A stretch of DNA of 17,840 nt, from NCBI GenBank assembly GCA_020430005.1, contig JAGQKQ010000009.1, forward strand, positions 1 through 17,840, given 5' to 3'. Below are positions 7,323 to 12,932 of the stretch, in pieces (position 1 is the first letter of the stretch; each line of letters opens with the position of its first letter). The stretch comes from Candidatus Omnitrophota bacterium (GTDB lineage: Bacteria; Omnitrophota; Gorgyraeia; Zapsychrales; Zapsychraceae). A model generated the notes under the pieces. That model was given only the letters and a program-made list of their open reading frames with translations. It was not told where the DNA came from and made no database searches. The position numbers were made by a program, and so were the translations under genes.

Positions 7323-8150
7323 TTAGGCCATACAGGCTTTTGCCTTAAGGCTCTCCACGATCTCGTAATCAACGGCCATCCGCCCGACACTGGTATTTTT
7401 CTTGGCACTGCCGTGGGCGTCGGAACCGCCGGTCACGATCAGATTATGTTTTTTCGCGAGTCCTAAATAATAATTGATAACATTCTGGCCGTTATTCGGA
7501 TAATAGGCTTCCAATCCGTCCAAACCGGCCTCCACAAGACTGGGGATCAATTCGTCTACATTGGTAATCATCGGATGCGCTAAAACCGCAACGCCGCCAC
7601 ATTCTTTGATCGACTTAATCGCCTCATAAGGTGTTTGTTTAAACACTGACACAAAAGCCGGGGCGCCGTCGGCCAGATAACGATTAAAGGCTTCTTTAAT
7701 ATCCGGAACAACGCCTTTTTCCACTAAAACCTGGGCTAAATGCGGGCGCCCGATAGAATTGGATTGGGTTTTGGCTTTCACTTCTTCATAGGTAATATTA
7801 TCTACGCCTAATTGGTTCAATTTCTCAACAATCAGTTTCATACGGGAAATACGGGATTCCTGAATAACACCGAGTTTCTGACGCGTTTTTTCATCGTCAT
7901 AATCCATAAGATATCCCAACACATGAACATCCTTCCCATGAATGGAAGAAGAAACTTCCACGCCACACAGAACTTCAATACCCGAAGATTTCGCCGCTTC
8001 AATAGTAGGTTTGACCCCTTCCAGTGTGTCATGATCCGTAATCGCGATACAACTCAAACCGGCCGCGCGCGCATCTTCAACAACCTCTTCCGGAGACGAC
8101 GTTCCATCGGAATAATAGGTATGGATATGCAAATCCGCTTTTTTTGTCAT
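7323..8150 (-). CDS. PHP-domain metal-dependent phosphoesterase (YciV/RNase AM-like)
   Basis: The 275-residue PHP protein resembles the TrpH/YciV family. Its studied members hydrolyse 3',5'-nucleoside bisphosphates or remove nucleotides 5' to 3' from RNA, including rRNA 5' ends. Metal-binding motifs are complete: DLHIHTYYSDG (H8, H10, D15), ITDHDTLEG (D39, H40), GVEVS (E65), DVHVLGY (H76), IGRPHLAQVL, VAVLAHP and GGSDAHG near the C terminus. The start overlaps the nusB stop as ATGA, and the RibD reductase gene follows after five bases. The adjacency to nusB fits an rRNA-maturation role, but the gene lies within a riboflavin operon and the substrate cannot be read from sequence. A histidinol phosphatase role is less likely given the lack of his genes. 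Confidence 0.88.
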   Translation of the reverse strand: MTKKADLHIHTYYSDGTSSPEEVVEDARAAGLSCIAITDHDTLEGVKPTIEAAKSSGIEVLCGVEVSSSIHGKDVHVLGYLMDYDDEKTRQKLGVIQESRISRMKLIVEKLNQLGVDNITYEEVKAKTQSNSIGRPHLAQVLVEKGVVPDIKEAFNRYLADGAPAFVSVFKQTPYEAIKSIKECGGVAVLAHPMITNVDELIPSLVEAGLDGLEAYYPNNGQNVINYYLGLAKKHNLIVTGGSDAHGSAKKNTSVGRMAVDYEIVESLKAKACMA

Positions 8151-8572
8151 AATTTTTTCTCTTTAAGAATTTCGACTTTATGAATTTTATCCAGAATTCC
8201 ATTAACAAATTTGCTGGAATCCACATCGCCATATTTTTTGGCTAGCTCTACGGCTTCATTAATAGTGACTTTAGGTGGGATATCAGAAGCAAACATCAAT
8301 TCAAAAACGCCTAAACGCAGAATATTACGGTCGATAACTGCCATACGCTTAATCTGCCAATTGGTTCCATATTTGGAAATGAAATCATCAATATCCTGAA
8401 GATGCTGACCGACTCCCAACGTTAACATACGGGCGAATTCCCGAACGGCCTTATCAACCTCTTCCATTTCCGTCCAGAAAATCTGATCAGCCGTTTTAAC
8501 ATCACGACGGGTAATTTCTGCCTGGTATAAAACTTTAAGGGCTAGTTCACGGGCAAGCGTACGTTTGCGCAT
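8147..8572 (-). CDS. nusB: Transcription antitermination factor NusB
   Basis: NusB with NusE (S10) binds boxA RNA and promotes antitermination and folding of rRNA transcripts. The 141 residues are all-helical, with the family landmarks RTLARELALKVLYQAE at the N terminus, then DRNILRLGVFELMF, VTINEAVELAKKYG and SSKFVNGILDKI. An in-frame GTG at 8593 would add seven residues, but it lies inside the inverted repeat upstream. The ATG at 8572 gives the usual MRKRTLAR start. No Shine-Dalgarno lies at normal distance; a GGAGGTG contributed by the repeat (8591-8597) is 18 bases away. Its stop overlaps the PHP gene start (ATGA). nusB next to ribH is a common bacterial arrangement. Confidence 0.95.
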   Translation of the reverse strand: MRKRTLARELALKVLYQAEITRRDVKTADQIFWTEMEEVDKAVREFARMLTLGVGQHLQDIDDFISKYGTNWQIKRMAVIDRNILRLGVFELMFASDIPPKVTINEAVELAKKYGDVDSSKFVNGILDKIHKVEILKEKKL

Positions 8573-8580
8573 AATATTAA

Positions 8581-8655
8581 TGGGGACGTACACCTCCGTC
8601 CCTATTTTTTTGTTTACTATTCTTTAAAAAATGGGGACGGAGGTGTACGTCCCCA
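8581..8655. repeat. REP/MITE-like nested palindrome filling the ribH-nusB gap
   Basis: A near-perfect inverted repeat: 22 bases (8581-8602) match the reverse complement of 8634-8655, then one G-T position, then seven more pairs (8604-8610 with 8626-8632). This gives a 30-pair stem around a 15-base loop (8611-8625). Each arm is itself a small hairpin, GGGGACG / eight-base loop / CGTCCC(C), followed on its own strand by a run of Ts, so each looks like a short intrinsic terminator facing outward from the operon sense and antisense. It starts 8 bases upstream of the nusB ATG and ends 2 bases from the ribH stop. There is no coding capacity and no obvious target duplication. This architecture is typical of REP or MITE elements mobilised in trans. 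Confidence 0.88.
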
Positions 8656-8657
8656 AA

Positions 8658-9119
8658 TTAAATTTTCTTCAAAAGGTTGATCATTTCTACAGCTGTCACC
8701 GCGGCATCTATCCCTTTATTTTCTCCCTTTTTCCCGCATCGCTTGTAAGCCTGCTCAAGAGTATCCGTTGTAAGGACGCCGAAAATAACAGGTTTACCTG
8801 TCAGGATAGAGGCTTGCATAATGCCTTGTGTCGCTCCCTGGGCGACCATTTCAAAGTGATATGTGTCACCACGGATAATGGCACCTAAACAAATAACCGC
8901 ATCAACCGATTTCTTTTTCGCGAATTTTAAAGCGGCGACAGGAAGTTCGAAAGATCCGGGAACCCAGGCCACAGTAATGTTGGTTTTTGAAACGCCAAGA
9001 CGATCGAGTTCTTGGAGACAACCATTCAATAAATCTTTGGTAATGAAATCATTAAAACGGGACACAAGAATAGCGATGTTTTTTCCCCGGCCGCCATGAT
9101 TCCCCTCTAATGTTTTCAC
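8658..9119 (-). CDS. ribH: 6,7-dimethyl-8-ribityllumazine synthase
   Basis: RibH condenses 5-amino-6-ribitylaminouracil with 3,4-dihydroxy-2-butanone 4-phosphate, the penultimate riboflavin step, usually in an icosahedral or pentameric assembly. The 153 residues show, in order, IAILVSRFNDFIT, WVPGSFELPVAALKFA, CLGAIIRGDTYHFEMVA with the conserved active-site His of the HF pair, PVIFGVLTTDTLEQAYKRCG with the phosphate-binding Arg, and GIDAAVTAVEMINLL. The start is GTG at 9119 with GAGGAA five bases upstream; a nearby ATG is out of frame. It follows ribBA by 13 bases. Downstream, the inverted repeat begins 2 bases past the stop. Confidence 0.96.
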   Translation of the reverse strand: MKTLEGNHGGRGKNIAILVSRFNDFITKDLLNGCLQELDRLGVSKTNITVAWVPGSFELPVAALKFAKKKSVDAVICLGAIIRGDTYHFEMVAQGATQGIMQASILTGKPVIFGVLTTDTLEQAYKRCGKKGENKGIDAAVTAVEMINLLKKI

Positions 9120-9132
9120 TGTAATTCCTCAG

Positions 9133-10278
9133 TTAAATCTTTGCGCCGTTTGTTTGGGTTGAAGATGCGAATGGAACGCGCTCGACAATGCTTAAACCAA
9201 AACCGTCCAGCCCAACAATTTTACGCGGATTATTCGTTAACAATCGTAATTGCTTAACACCGATGTCGCCCAAAATCTGCGCGCCCAAACCGTAATGCCG
9301 TAAATCCGGCAGGATACTGACAGAACCTTCACGGTCTGTTGTTTTCTCAGATTTATCCGTCTTTTTAACAAGATCACCGACATTGCTCTTCTGTGACATA
9401 TAAACTAAAACACCGCTTCCATTATCCGCGATCGCTTTTAAAGCGTCATTTAACCGTGCAGCGCCTTCACATCCGGTAGCACGAAACGCGTCGCATAATA
9501 ACGATTCCGCGTGGACACGGACAAGTGTCGGAGATGTTTGATCAATATCACCCAAAACCAACGCGATATGCTGCAAGTCATCAACGGTACTCTTGTAAAC
9601 ATACATTGTAAACTCGCCGTATTCTGTACTCAGCGAATTCTCGGAAACCCGTTCAACCAACTTTTCATATGTCGTCAAATATTCGATTAAACTATCAATT
9701 GTACAAATCTTAATCTTATGTTTTTTTGAAAATTCAATCAGATCCGTGGTGCGCGCCATCGTTCCGTCTTCATTCATAATTTCACAAATAACACCCGCCG
9801 GATATAGCCCTGCTAATCGGGTTAAATCCACAGAAGCTTCAGTATGACCGGCCCGAACCAAAACACCACCCTTCATGGCTCTTAGCGGAAACAAATGTCC
9901 CGGCGTAATAAGGTCGGCGGATTTGGATTCCTGGTCGATCAAAACCTTAACGGTATATGCACGATCCGCGGCTGAAATTCCTGTTGTAACTCCTGCAGCA
10001 GCATCTACAGAAATCGCCCAGCCTGTATCACATTTTTGATGGCGCTTGCTGATATCGGCTTTCATCGGATGAAGATCCAGTTCATCAAGACGTCCAGCCT
10101 CCATCGGCACACAAATTAATCCGCGGGCTTCTTTAGCCATAAAATTAATAATTTCCGGCGTGATATGTTCGGCAGCGCACAGAAGATCTCCTTCATTTTC
10201 CCGGCCTTCATCATCCATCACAATAATCATTTTTCCCTGTTTTAAATCTTCCAGCACTTCTTTAATCGTGTTAAACAT
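9133..10278 (-). CDS. ribBA: RibBA: intact DHBP synthase fused to a degenerate GTP cyclohydrolase II domain
   Basis: RibBA fuses 3,4-dihydroxy-2-butanone 4-phosphate synthase (RibB, about 1-200) with GTP cyclohydrolase II (RibA, about 205-375). The RibB half is intact: DDEGRENEGD (22-31), ITPGHLFPLRA (124-134), VRAGHTEASVDL (141-152) and NEDGTMAR (169-176). The RibA half keeps its fold landmarks (RVHAES at 254-259; DLRHYGLGAQILGDIG, 325-340; LRLLTNNPRKIVGL, 344-357). It has lost the catalytic equipment: of the three zinc cysteines expected in ECLTGDVFGSLRCDCG, S259 and G272 replace two and only C270 remains. The RQEGRGIGL motif reads SQKSNVGDL (295-303). I infer that only RibB activity remains. 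The ATG at 10278 has GAGGT and AGGGG just upstream. It heads the riboflavin operon. Confidence 0.93.
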   Translation of the reverse strand: MFNTIKEVLEDLKQGKMIIVMDDEGRENEGDLLCAAEHITPEIINFMAKEARGLICVPMEAGRLDELDLHPMKADISKRHQKCDTGWAISVDAAAGVTTGISAADRAYTVKVLIDQESKSADLITPGHLFPLRAMKGGVLVRAGHTEASVDLTRLAGLYPAGVICEIMNEDGTMARTTDLIEFSKKHKIKICTIDSLIEYLTTYEKLVERVSENSLSTEYGEFTMYVYKSTVDDLQHIALVLGDIDQTSPTLVRVHAESLLCDAFRATGCEGAARLNDALKAIADNGSGVLVYMSQKSNVGDLVKKTDKSEKTTDREGSVSILPDLRHYGLGAQILGDIGVKQLRLLTNNPRKIVGLDGFGLSIVERVPFASSTQTNGAKI

Positions 10279-10300
10279 ACCTCAATCCCCTTTTGTAATA

Positions 10301-10430
10301 GTTATAAGATGTAAGATTTAAGCTATAAGAAGTATGAAAAATGGAAAAGCCTCGACCAATATTCAACACACATATGTTTCAGCCAGCAGCCTCTCACGCT
10401 TGAGTCTTATATCTTATTTCTTACTTCTAT
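10301..10430. repeat. Imperfect TAAGA-rich inverted repeat in the ribBA-pncC intergenic region
   Basis: The gap between the divergent genes ribBA and pncC (10279-10560) holds a 20-base arm, 10304-10323, that pairs with 10398-10417 across a 74-base spacer. There are 17 Watson-Crick pairs and three positions that would be G-U in RNA, all differing by transitions. The arms consist of degenerate ATAAGA/GTAAGA words that continue outward to about 10430. As the untranslated leader of ribBA it could fold. I see no FMN riboswitch core in this interval and cannot place a ribBA promoter with confidence. A decayed dispersed repeat is the likeliest explanation. Confidence 0.55.
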
Positions 10431-10525
10431 TAAGGTGCGAAAGTCACACATAATATTAATGTTACGTCATTTTGTGGAACAATTTGGAGCCTAAATTTCG
10501 ATTAATATATTCTAAATGTTATTCC

Positions 10526-10554
10526 TTGTCAAGGTTTTTGTCCTTCCCTATAAT
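10526..10554 (+). promoter_or_regulatory. Near-consensus sigma-70 promoter for pncC
   Basis: -35 TTGTCA (10526-10531), a 17-base spacer and a perfect -10 TATAAT (10549-10554). Six bases separate the -10 from the ATG at 10561, so the expected transcription start falls on or within a base or two of the start codon. Confidence 0.85.
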
Positions 10555-10560
10555 GGAATT

Positions 10561-11028
10561 ATGTTAACCGAAGAAAAAGTCGCCCATCAGCTGCTCCAGA
10601 CCAAAAAAACCTTATCTGTGGCCGAGTCCTGTACCGGAGGATTATTAGCCCACCGTTTAACCAATATTCCCGGAAGCAGCGCCTTTTTGAAAGCGGGTAT
10701 TGTGTCCTATAGTAATGACGCCAAAATCAAACTTCTTAAGGTCAAACCCGAATTAATCAAAAAGAATGGGGCTGTCAGCCCTGAAGTGGCTATGGCCATG
10801 GCCCAGGGCGCACAAAAGATGCACAAAACCGATTTTGGCATAGGTATTACCGGCATCGCCGGCCCGGATGGCGGGACAAAACAAAAACCACTCGGATTGG
10901 TTTATATAGCCGTTCATACTCGCGAAGGGGAAACCCTTTGTGCGAAATGTCAATTTAAAGGAACCCGGGCTAATATCAAAAAACAAGCCTCCACCCAAGC
11001 CCTTCGCTTTCTCAGCGAATTTCTATAA
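10561..11028 (+). CDS. pncC: Nicotinamide-nucleotide amidase (CinA C-terminal domain protein)
   Basis: PncC deamidates nicotinamide mononucleotide to nicotinate mononucleotide, recycling pyridine nucleotides such as the NMN released by NAD-dependent DNA ligase. The 155 residues correspond to the CinA C-terminal domain only: TLSVAESCTGGLLAHRLTN with the likely catalytic S23, GIVSYSNDAKIKLL, GAVSPEVAMAMAQGA, then GIGITGIAGPDGGT and PLGLVYIAV. An upstream in-frame ATG at 10516 would add 15 residues encoded by the promoter itself. The ATG at 10561 matches the family start, and the message is probably leaderless. It is the only plus-strand gene, convergent with the Bax-inhibitor gene and divergent from ribBA. 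No MocF-like N-terminal CinA domain is present. The presence of LigA, an NMN producer, in the same window is a sensible metabolic match. Confidence 0.93.
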   Translation: MLTEEKVAHQLLQTKKTLSVAESCTGGLLAHRLTNIPGSSAFLKAGIVSYSNDAKIKLLKVKPELIKKNGAVSPEVAMAMAQGAQKMHKTDFGIGITGIAGPDGGTKQKPLGLVYIAVHTREGETLCAKCQFKGTRANIKKQASTQALRFLSEFL

Positions 11029-11029
11029 A

Positions 11030-11066
11030 AAAAGTGACAGCCACTTTTAAAACGACTGTCACTTTT
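11030..11066. terminator. Bidirectional intrinsic terminator between pncC and the Bax-inhibitor gene
   Basis: AAAAGTGACAG (11030-11040) pairs perfectly with CTGTCACTTTT (11056-11066), giving an 11-base stem and a 15-base loop. On the plus strand it starts just after the pncC stop and ends in TTTT. On the minus strand the stem runs into seven Ts (11027-11033), so it should work strongly for the minus-strand gene and more weakly for pncC. The position between convergent genes supports the call. Confidence 0.88.
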
Positions 11067-11078
11067 CAACAATACTAT

Positions 11079-11855
11079 TTATTCTCTATTGGCGATCAAC
11101 GACAATAACCGCAACAGTTCTAGGTATAGCCATACAAGGCTAACAAGTAATCCAAAAACGGAATACCATTCCATATACTTCGGAACTCCGGCCCTGGCTG
11201 CGTGCTCAATAAAATCAAAATCCAAAACCAGTGTTAACGCGGCTACACCGACGACAATTAAACTGAATCCAATTCCCAATGGTGAACTGGAATATAAAAA
11301 TCCCGCTCCTCCACCAAATAAACGCATGACAATATTGACCATATAGATTAAGAAGATAGCCCCTAAAGCAGCGGTGACCCCCATGCGAAACTTTTGTGTC
11401 ACGGTCACAAAACCGGTTCGATACGCTAATAACATACAGAATAAAACACCGAATGTTAAGGCAACAGATTGGACCACAATTCCAGGATAACTGCGTTCAA
11501 AAATACTGGAAATGGTTCCAATTAGAATACCTTCAAAAACGGAATAAACCGGAACCGAATAGGCCGACCACTCTTTTTTGAACGCGGTCACTAACCAAGC
11601 GGCGATGCTTCCGACAAGAGCGCCCATAAAAATCGGCCCGATATTCGAAGATACCTGCGCCTGCGCGCCGGGATAGGCCGAAGCCGCCGGCTGTAACAGC
11701 TGACTCCATGTCCATGCGGCGGACACAACCAATAGGAAGAGTGAAATCATTGTCTTATTGACGGTCCCTTGGATCGTCATTGTTTCACCCAATCCAAAAG
11801 TTCTCGTCTTTTCATACGACCTTGGATTAAAAGCTGGGTTTGATGATCTGAACAT
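11079..11855 (-). CDS. YccA/Bax inhibitor-1 family membrane protein
   Basis: A 258-residue polytopic inner-membrane protein. Conserved landmarks belong to the bacterial Bax-inhibitor-like group related to YccA. They include RSSNPAFNP at the N terminus, MTIQGTVNKTMISL, the block FKKEWSAYSVPVYSVFEGILIG at about 92-113, FERSYPGIVVQSVALTFG, YRTGFVTVTQKFRMGV, a late LVLDFDFIEH segment with acidic residues of the kind that form the proton- or calcium-gating site in BI-1 proteins, and PKYMEWYSVFGLLVSLVWLYLE. Roughly seven membrane segments are visible. Function in bacteria is poorly defined; related proteins modulate FtsH proteolysis or act as leak channels. The ATG at 11855 has a strong AAAGGAGG six bases upstream. 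It lies 56 bases after pgpA and ends at the bidirectional terminator. Confidence 0.9.
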   Translation of the reverse strand: MFRSSNPAFNPRSYEKTRTFGLGETMTIQGTVNKTMISLFLLVVSAAWTWSQLLQPAASAYPGAQAQVSSNIGPIFMGALVGSIAAWLVTAFKKEWSAYSVPVYSVFEGILIGTISSIFERSYPGIVVQSVALTFGVLFCMLLAYRTGFVTVTQKFRMGVTAALGAIFLIYMVNIVMRLFGGGAGFLYSSSPLGIGFSLIVVGVAALTLVLDFDFIEHAARAGVPKYMEWYSVFGLLVSLVWLYLELLRLLSLIANRE

Positions 11856-11911
11856 ATGTGACCTCCTTTATTCTTGATCCGGCAACACGCATATGATACC
11901 GGAAAAAATTA

Positions 11912-12367
11912 TTATATCACATGCGCTAATCGGATCGCAATATGCATGGTAATGTTGGTATAAAGACCGGCTACGATGTCATCCATCATAATACCGGCAG
12001 CGCCACCGATTTTCTCAAATTTGTTCACCGGATACAATTTAAACATATCAAACGCGCGAAACAGAAAAAAAGCTGTGATGATAACAGGCAGTGTCTTCGG
12101 CAACAGAAAGAAGGAAATCATCACACCGGCCACCTCGTCAATGACAACGCAGGACGGATCTTTTTTCTGAAGAATGTTCTCCATTTCCCCGCTTACTCCG
12201 AAACCAATCACGGTGACGACAATAAAGAATAAAACATAAAGAACAGGCACCGGCATAAGAATCAGCGCAATCAATGTGGCGGCAAAACTGGCCATCGTTC
12301 CGGGCGCGGCCGGAAGGTTACCGATATAAAAAAATGTGGCGAATAGTTTTGTCAAATGATTACCCAT
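11912..12367 (-). CDS. pgpA: Phosphatidylglycerophosphatase A
   Basis: PgpA removes the 3-phosphate from phosphatidylglycerophosphate to give phosphatidylglycerol, directly after PgsA. The 151-residue membrane protein has the family segments FYIGNLPAAPGTMAS (13-27), DPSCVVIDEVAGVMIS (70-85) with metal-binding D77 and E78, FRAFDMFKLYPVNKFEKI (103-120) and GIMMDDIVAGLYTN (125-138) with D129 and D130. Hydrophobic stretches around 28-58 and 80-102 are membrane segments. The ATG at 12367 overlaps the pgsA end by 8 bases and has AGGAGGAG five bases upstream, within pgsA. The two consecutive pathway enzymes are therefore translationally linked. Confidence 0.95.
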   Translation of the reverse strand: MGNHLTKLFATFFYIGNLPAAPGTMASFAATLIALILMPVPVLYVLFFIVVTVIGFGVSGEMENILQKKDPSCVVIDEVAGVMISFFLLPKTLPVIITAFFLFRAFDMFKLYPVNKFEKIGGAAGIMMDDIVAGLYTNITMHIAIRLAHVI

Positions 12368-12932
12368 CAGAGCTCCTCCTGTTATTCCGTAAAAAAGAAA
12401 TGCCGGATATCAGGGTAATAAGCACAACTCCAAACATGAGATAATAAATAAAATTCAACCATCCGAAAAACACGTTGTTTGACCATCCCAAAGACATCTT
12501 TGTTTCTTTTAATATCAAGAATATTAATGTGATACTGATCGTCACAATCTGGGCGACGGTTTTGTACTTACCCAATGTTTCGGCAGCTAAAACCCGTCCT
12601 TTTAAAATCGCATGGAGACGCCAGGCCGTGATCCATACCTCCCGTATAGCCACCAAAACAAACATCCACCAGGCAATGAGCTGCATATGCGCAAAAACAT
12701 AAAACGCGCTCAGGATTAAGCATTTATCGGCAATCGGATCCATGATCTTTCCAAAATTGCTGATCAAATTATGTTTTCGCGCCAAATAACCATCCAGAAA
12801 ATCGGTCACCGACGCGGCCGTAAACAGCAAGGCCGCAAAAATCTTGGCCGTCAGGCCTTCCAGGACAACAATCCATACAAAAATAATAGTTAGGATAATC
12901 CTGAAGACCGTGAGTTTGTTAGGTAAATTCAC
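12360..12932 (-). CDS. pgsA: CDP-diacylglycerol-glycerol-3-phosphate 3-phosphatidyltransferase
   Basis: PgsA makes phosphatidylglycerophosphate from CDP-diacylglycerol and glycerol 3-phosphate at the inner membrane. The 190 residues contain the complete CDP-alcohol phosphatidyltransferase motif: D44, D47, G48, A51, R52, G61, D65 and D69 with exact canonical spacing. This is flanked by several membrane helices. The N-terminal NLPNKLTVFRIILT is typical of PgsA rather than PssA or cardiolipin synthases. The start is GTG at 12932, overlapping the rimO stop as GTGA. GGGAGG four bases upstream is supplied by the last rimO codons. pgpA begins within its 3' end. Confidence 0.95.
   Translation of the reverse strand: MNLPNKLTVFRIILTIIFVWIVVLEGLTAKIFAALLFTAASVTDFLDGYLARKHNLISNFGKIMDPIADKCLILSAFYVFAHMQLIAWWMFVLVAIREVWITAWRLHAILKGRVLAAETLGKYKTVAQIVTISITLIFLILKETKMSLGWSNNVFFGWLNFIYYLMFGVVLITLISGISFLRNNRRSSDG

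Noticed and set aside
7148..7408. Minus-strand open frame spanning the PHP-RibD reductase junction
   Set aside because: It is out of frame with both well-supported genes and overlaps their conserved coding sequence.
8573..8593. In-frame GTG start at 8593 for nusB
   Set aside because: The extra codons are read from the inverted repeat, and NusB proteins begin close to the ATG at 8572.
8581..8655. CRISPR-like repeat
   Set aside because: Only two inverted arms are present, with no regular direct repeats or spacers and no cas genes.
10279..10515. FMN riboswitch upstream of ribBA
   Set aside because: I looked for the conserved RFN core segments on the minus strand and found none; the interval is AT-rich with a TAAGA-type inverted repeat.
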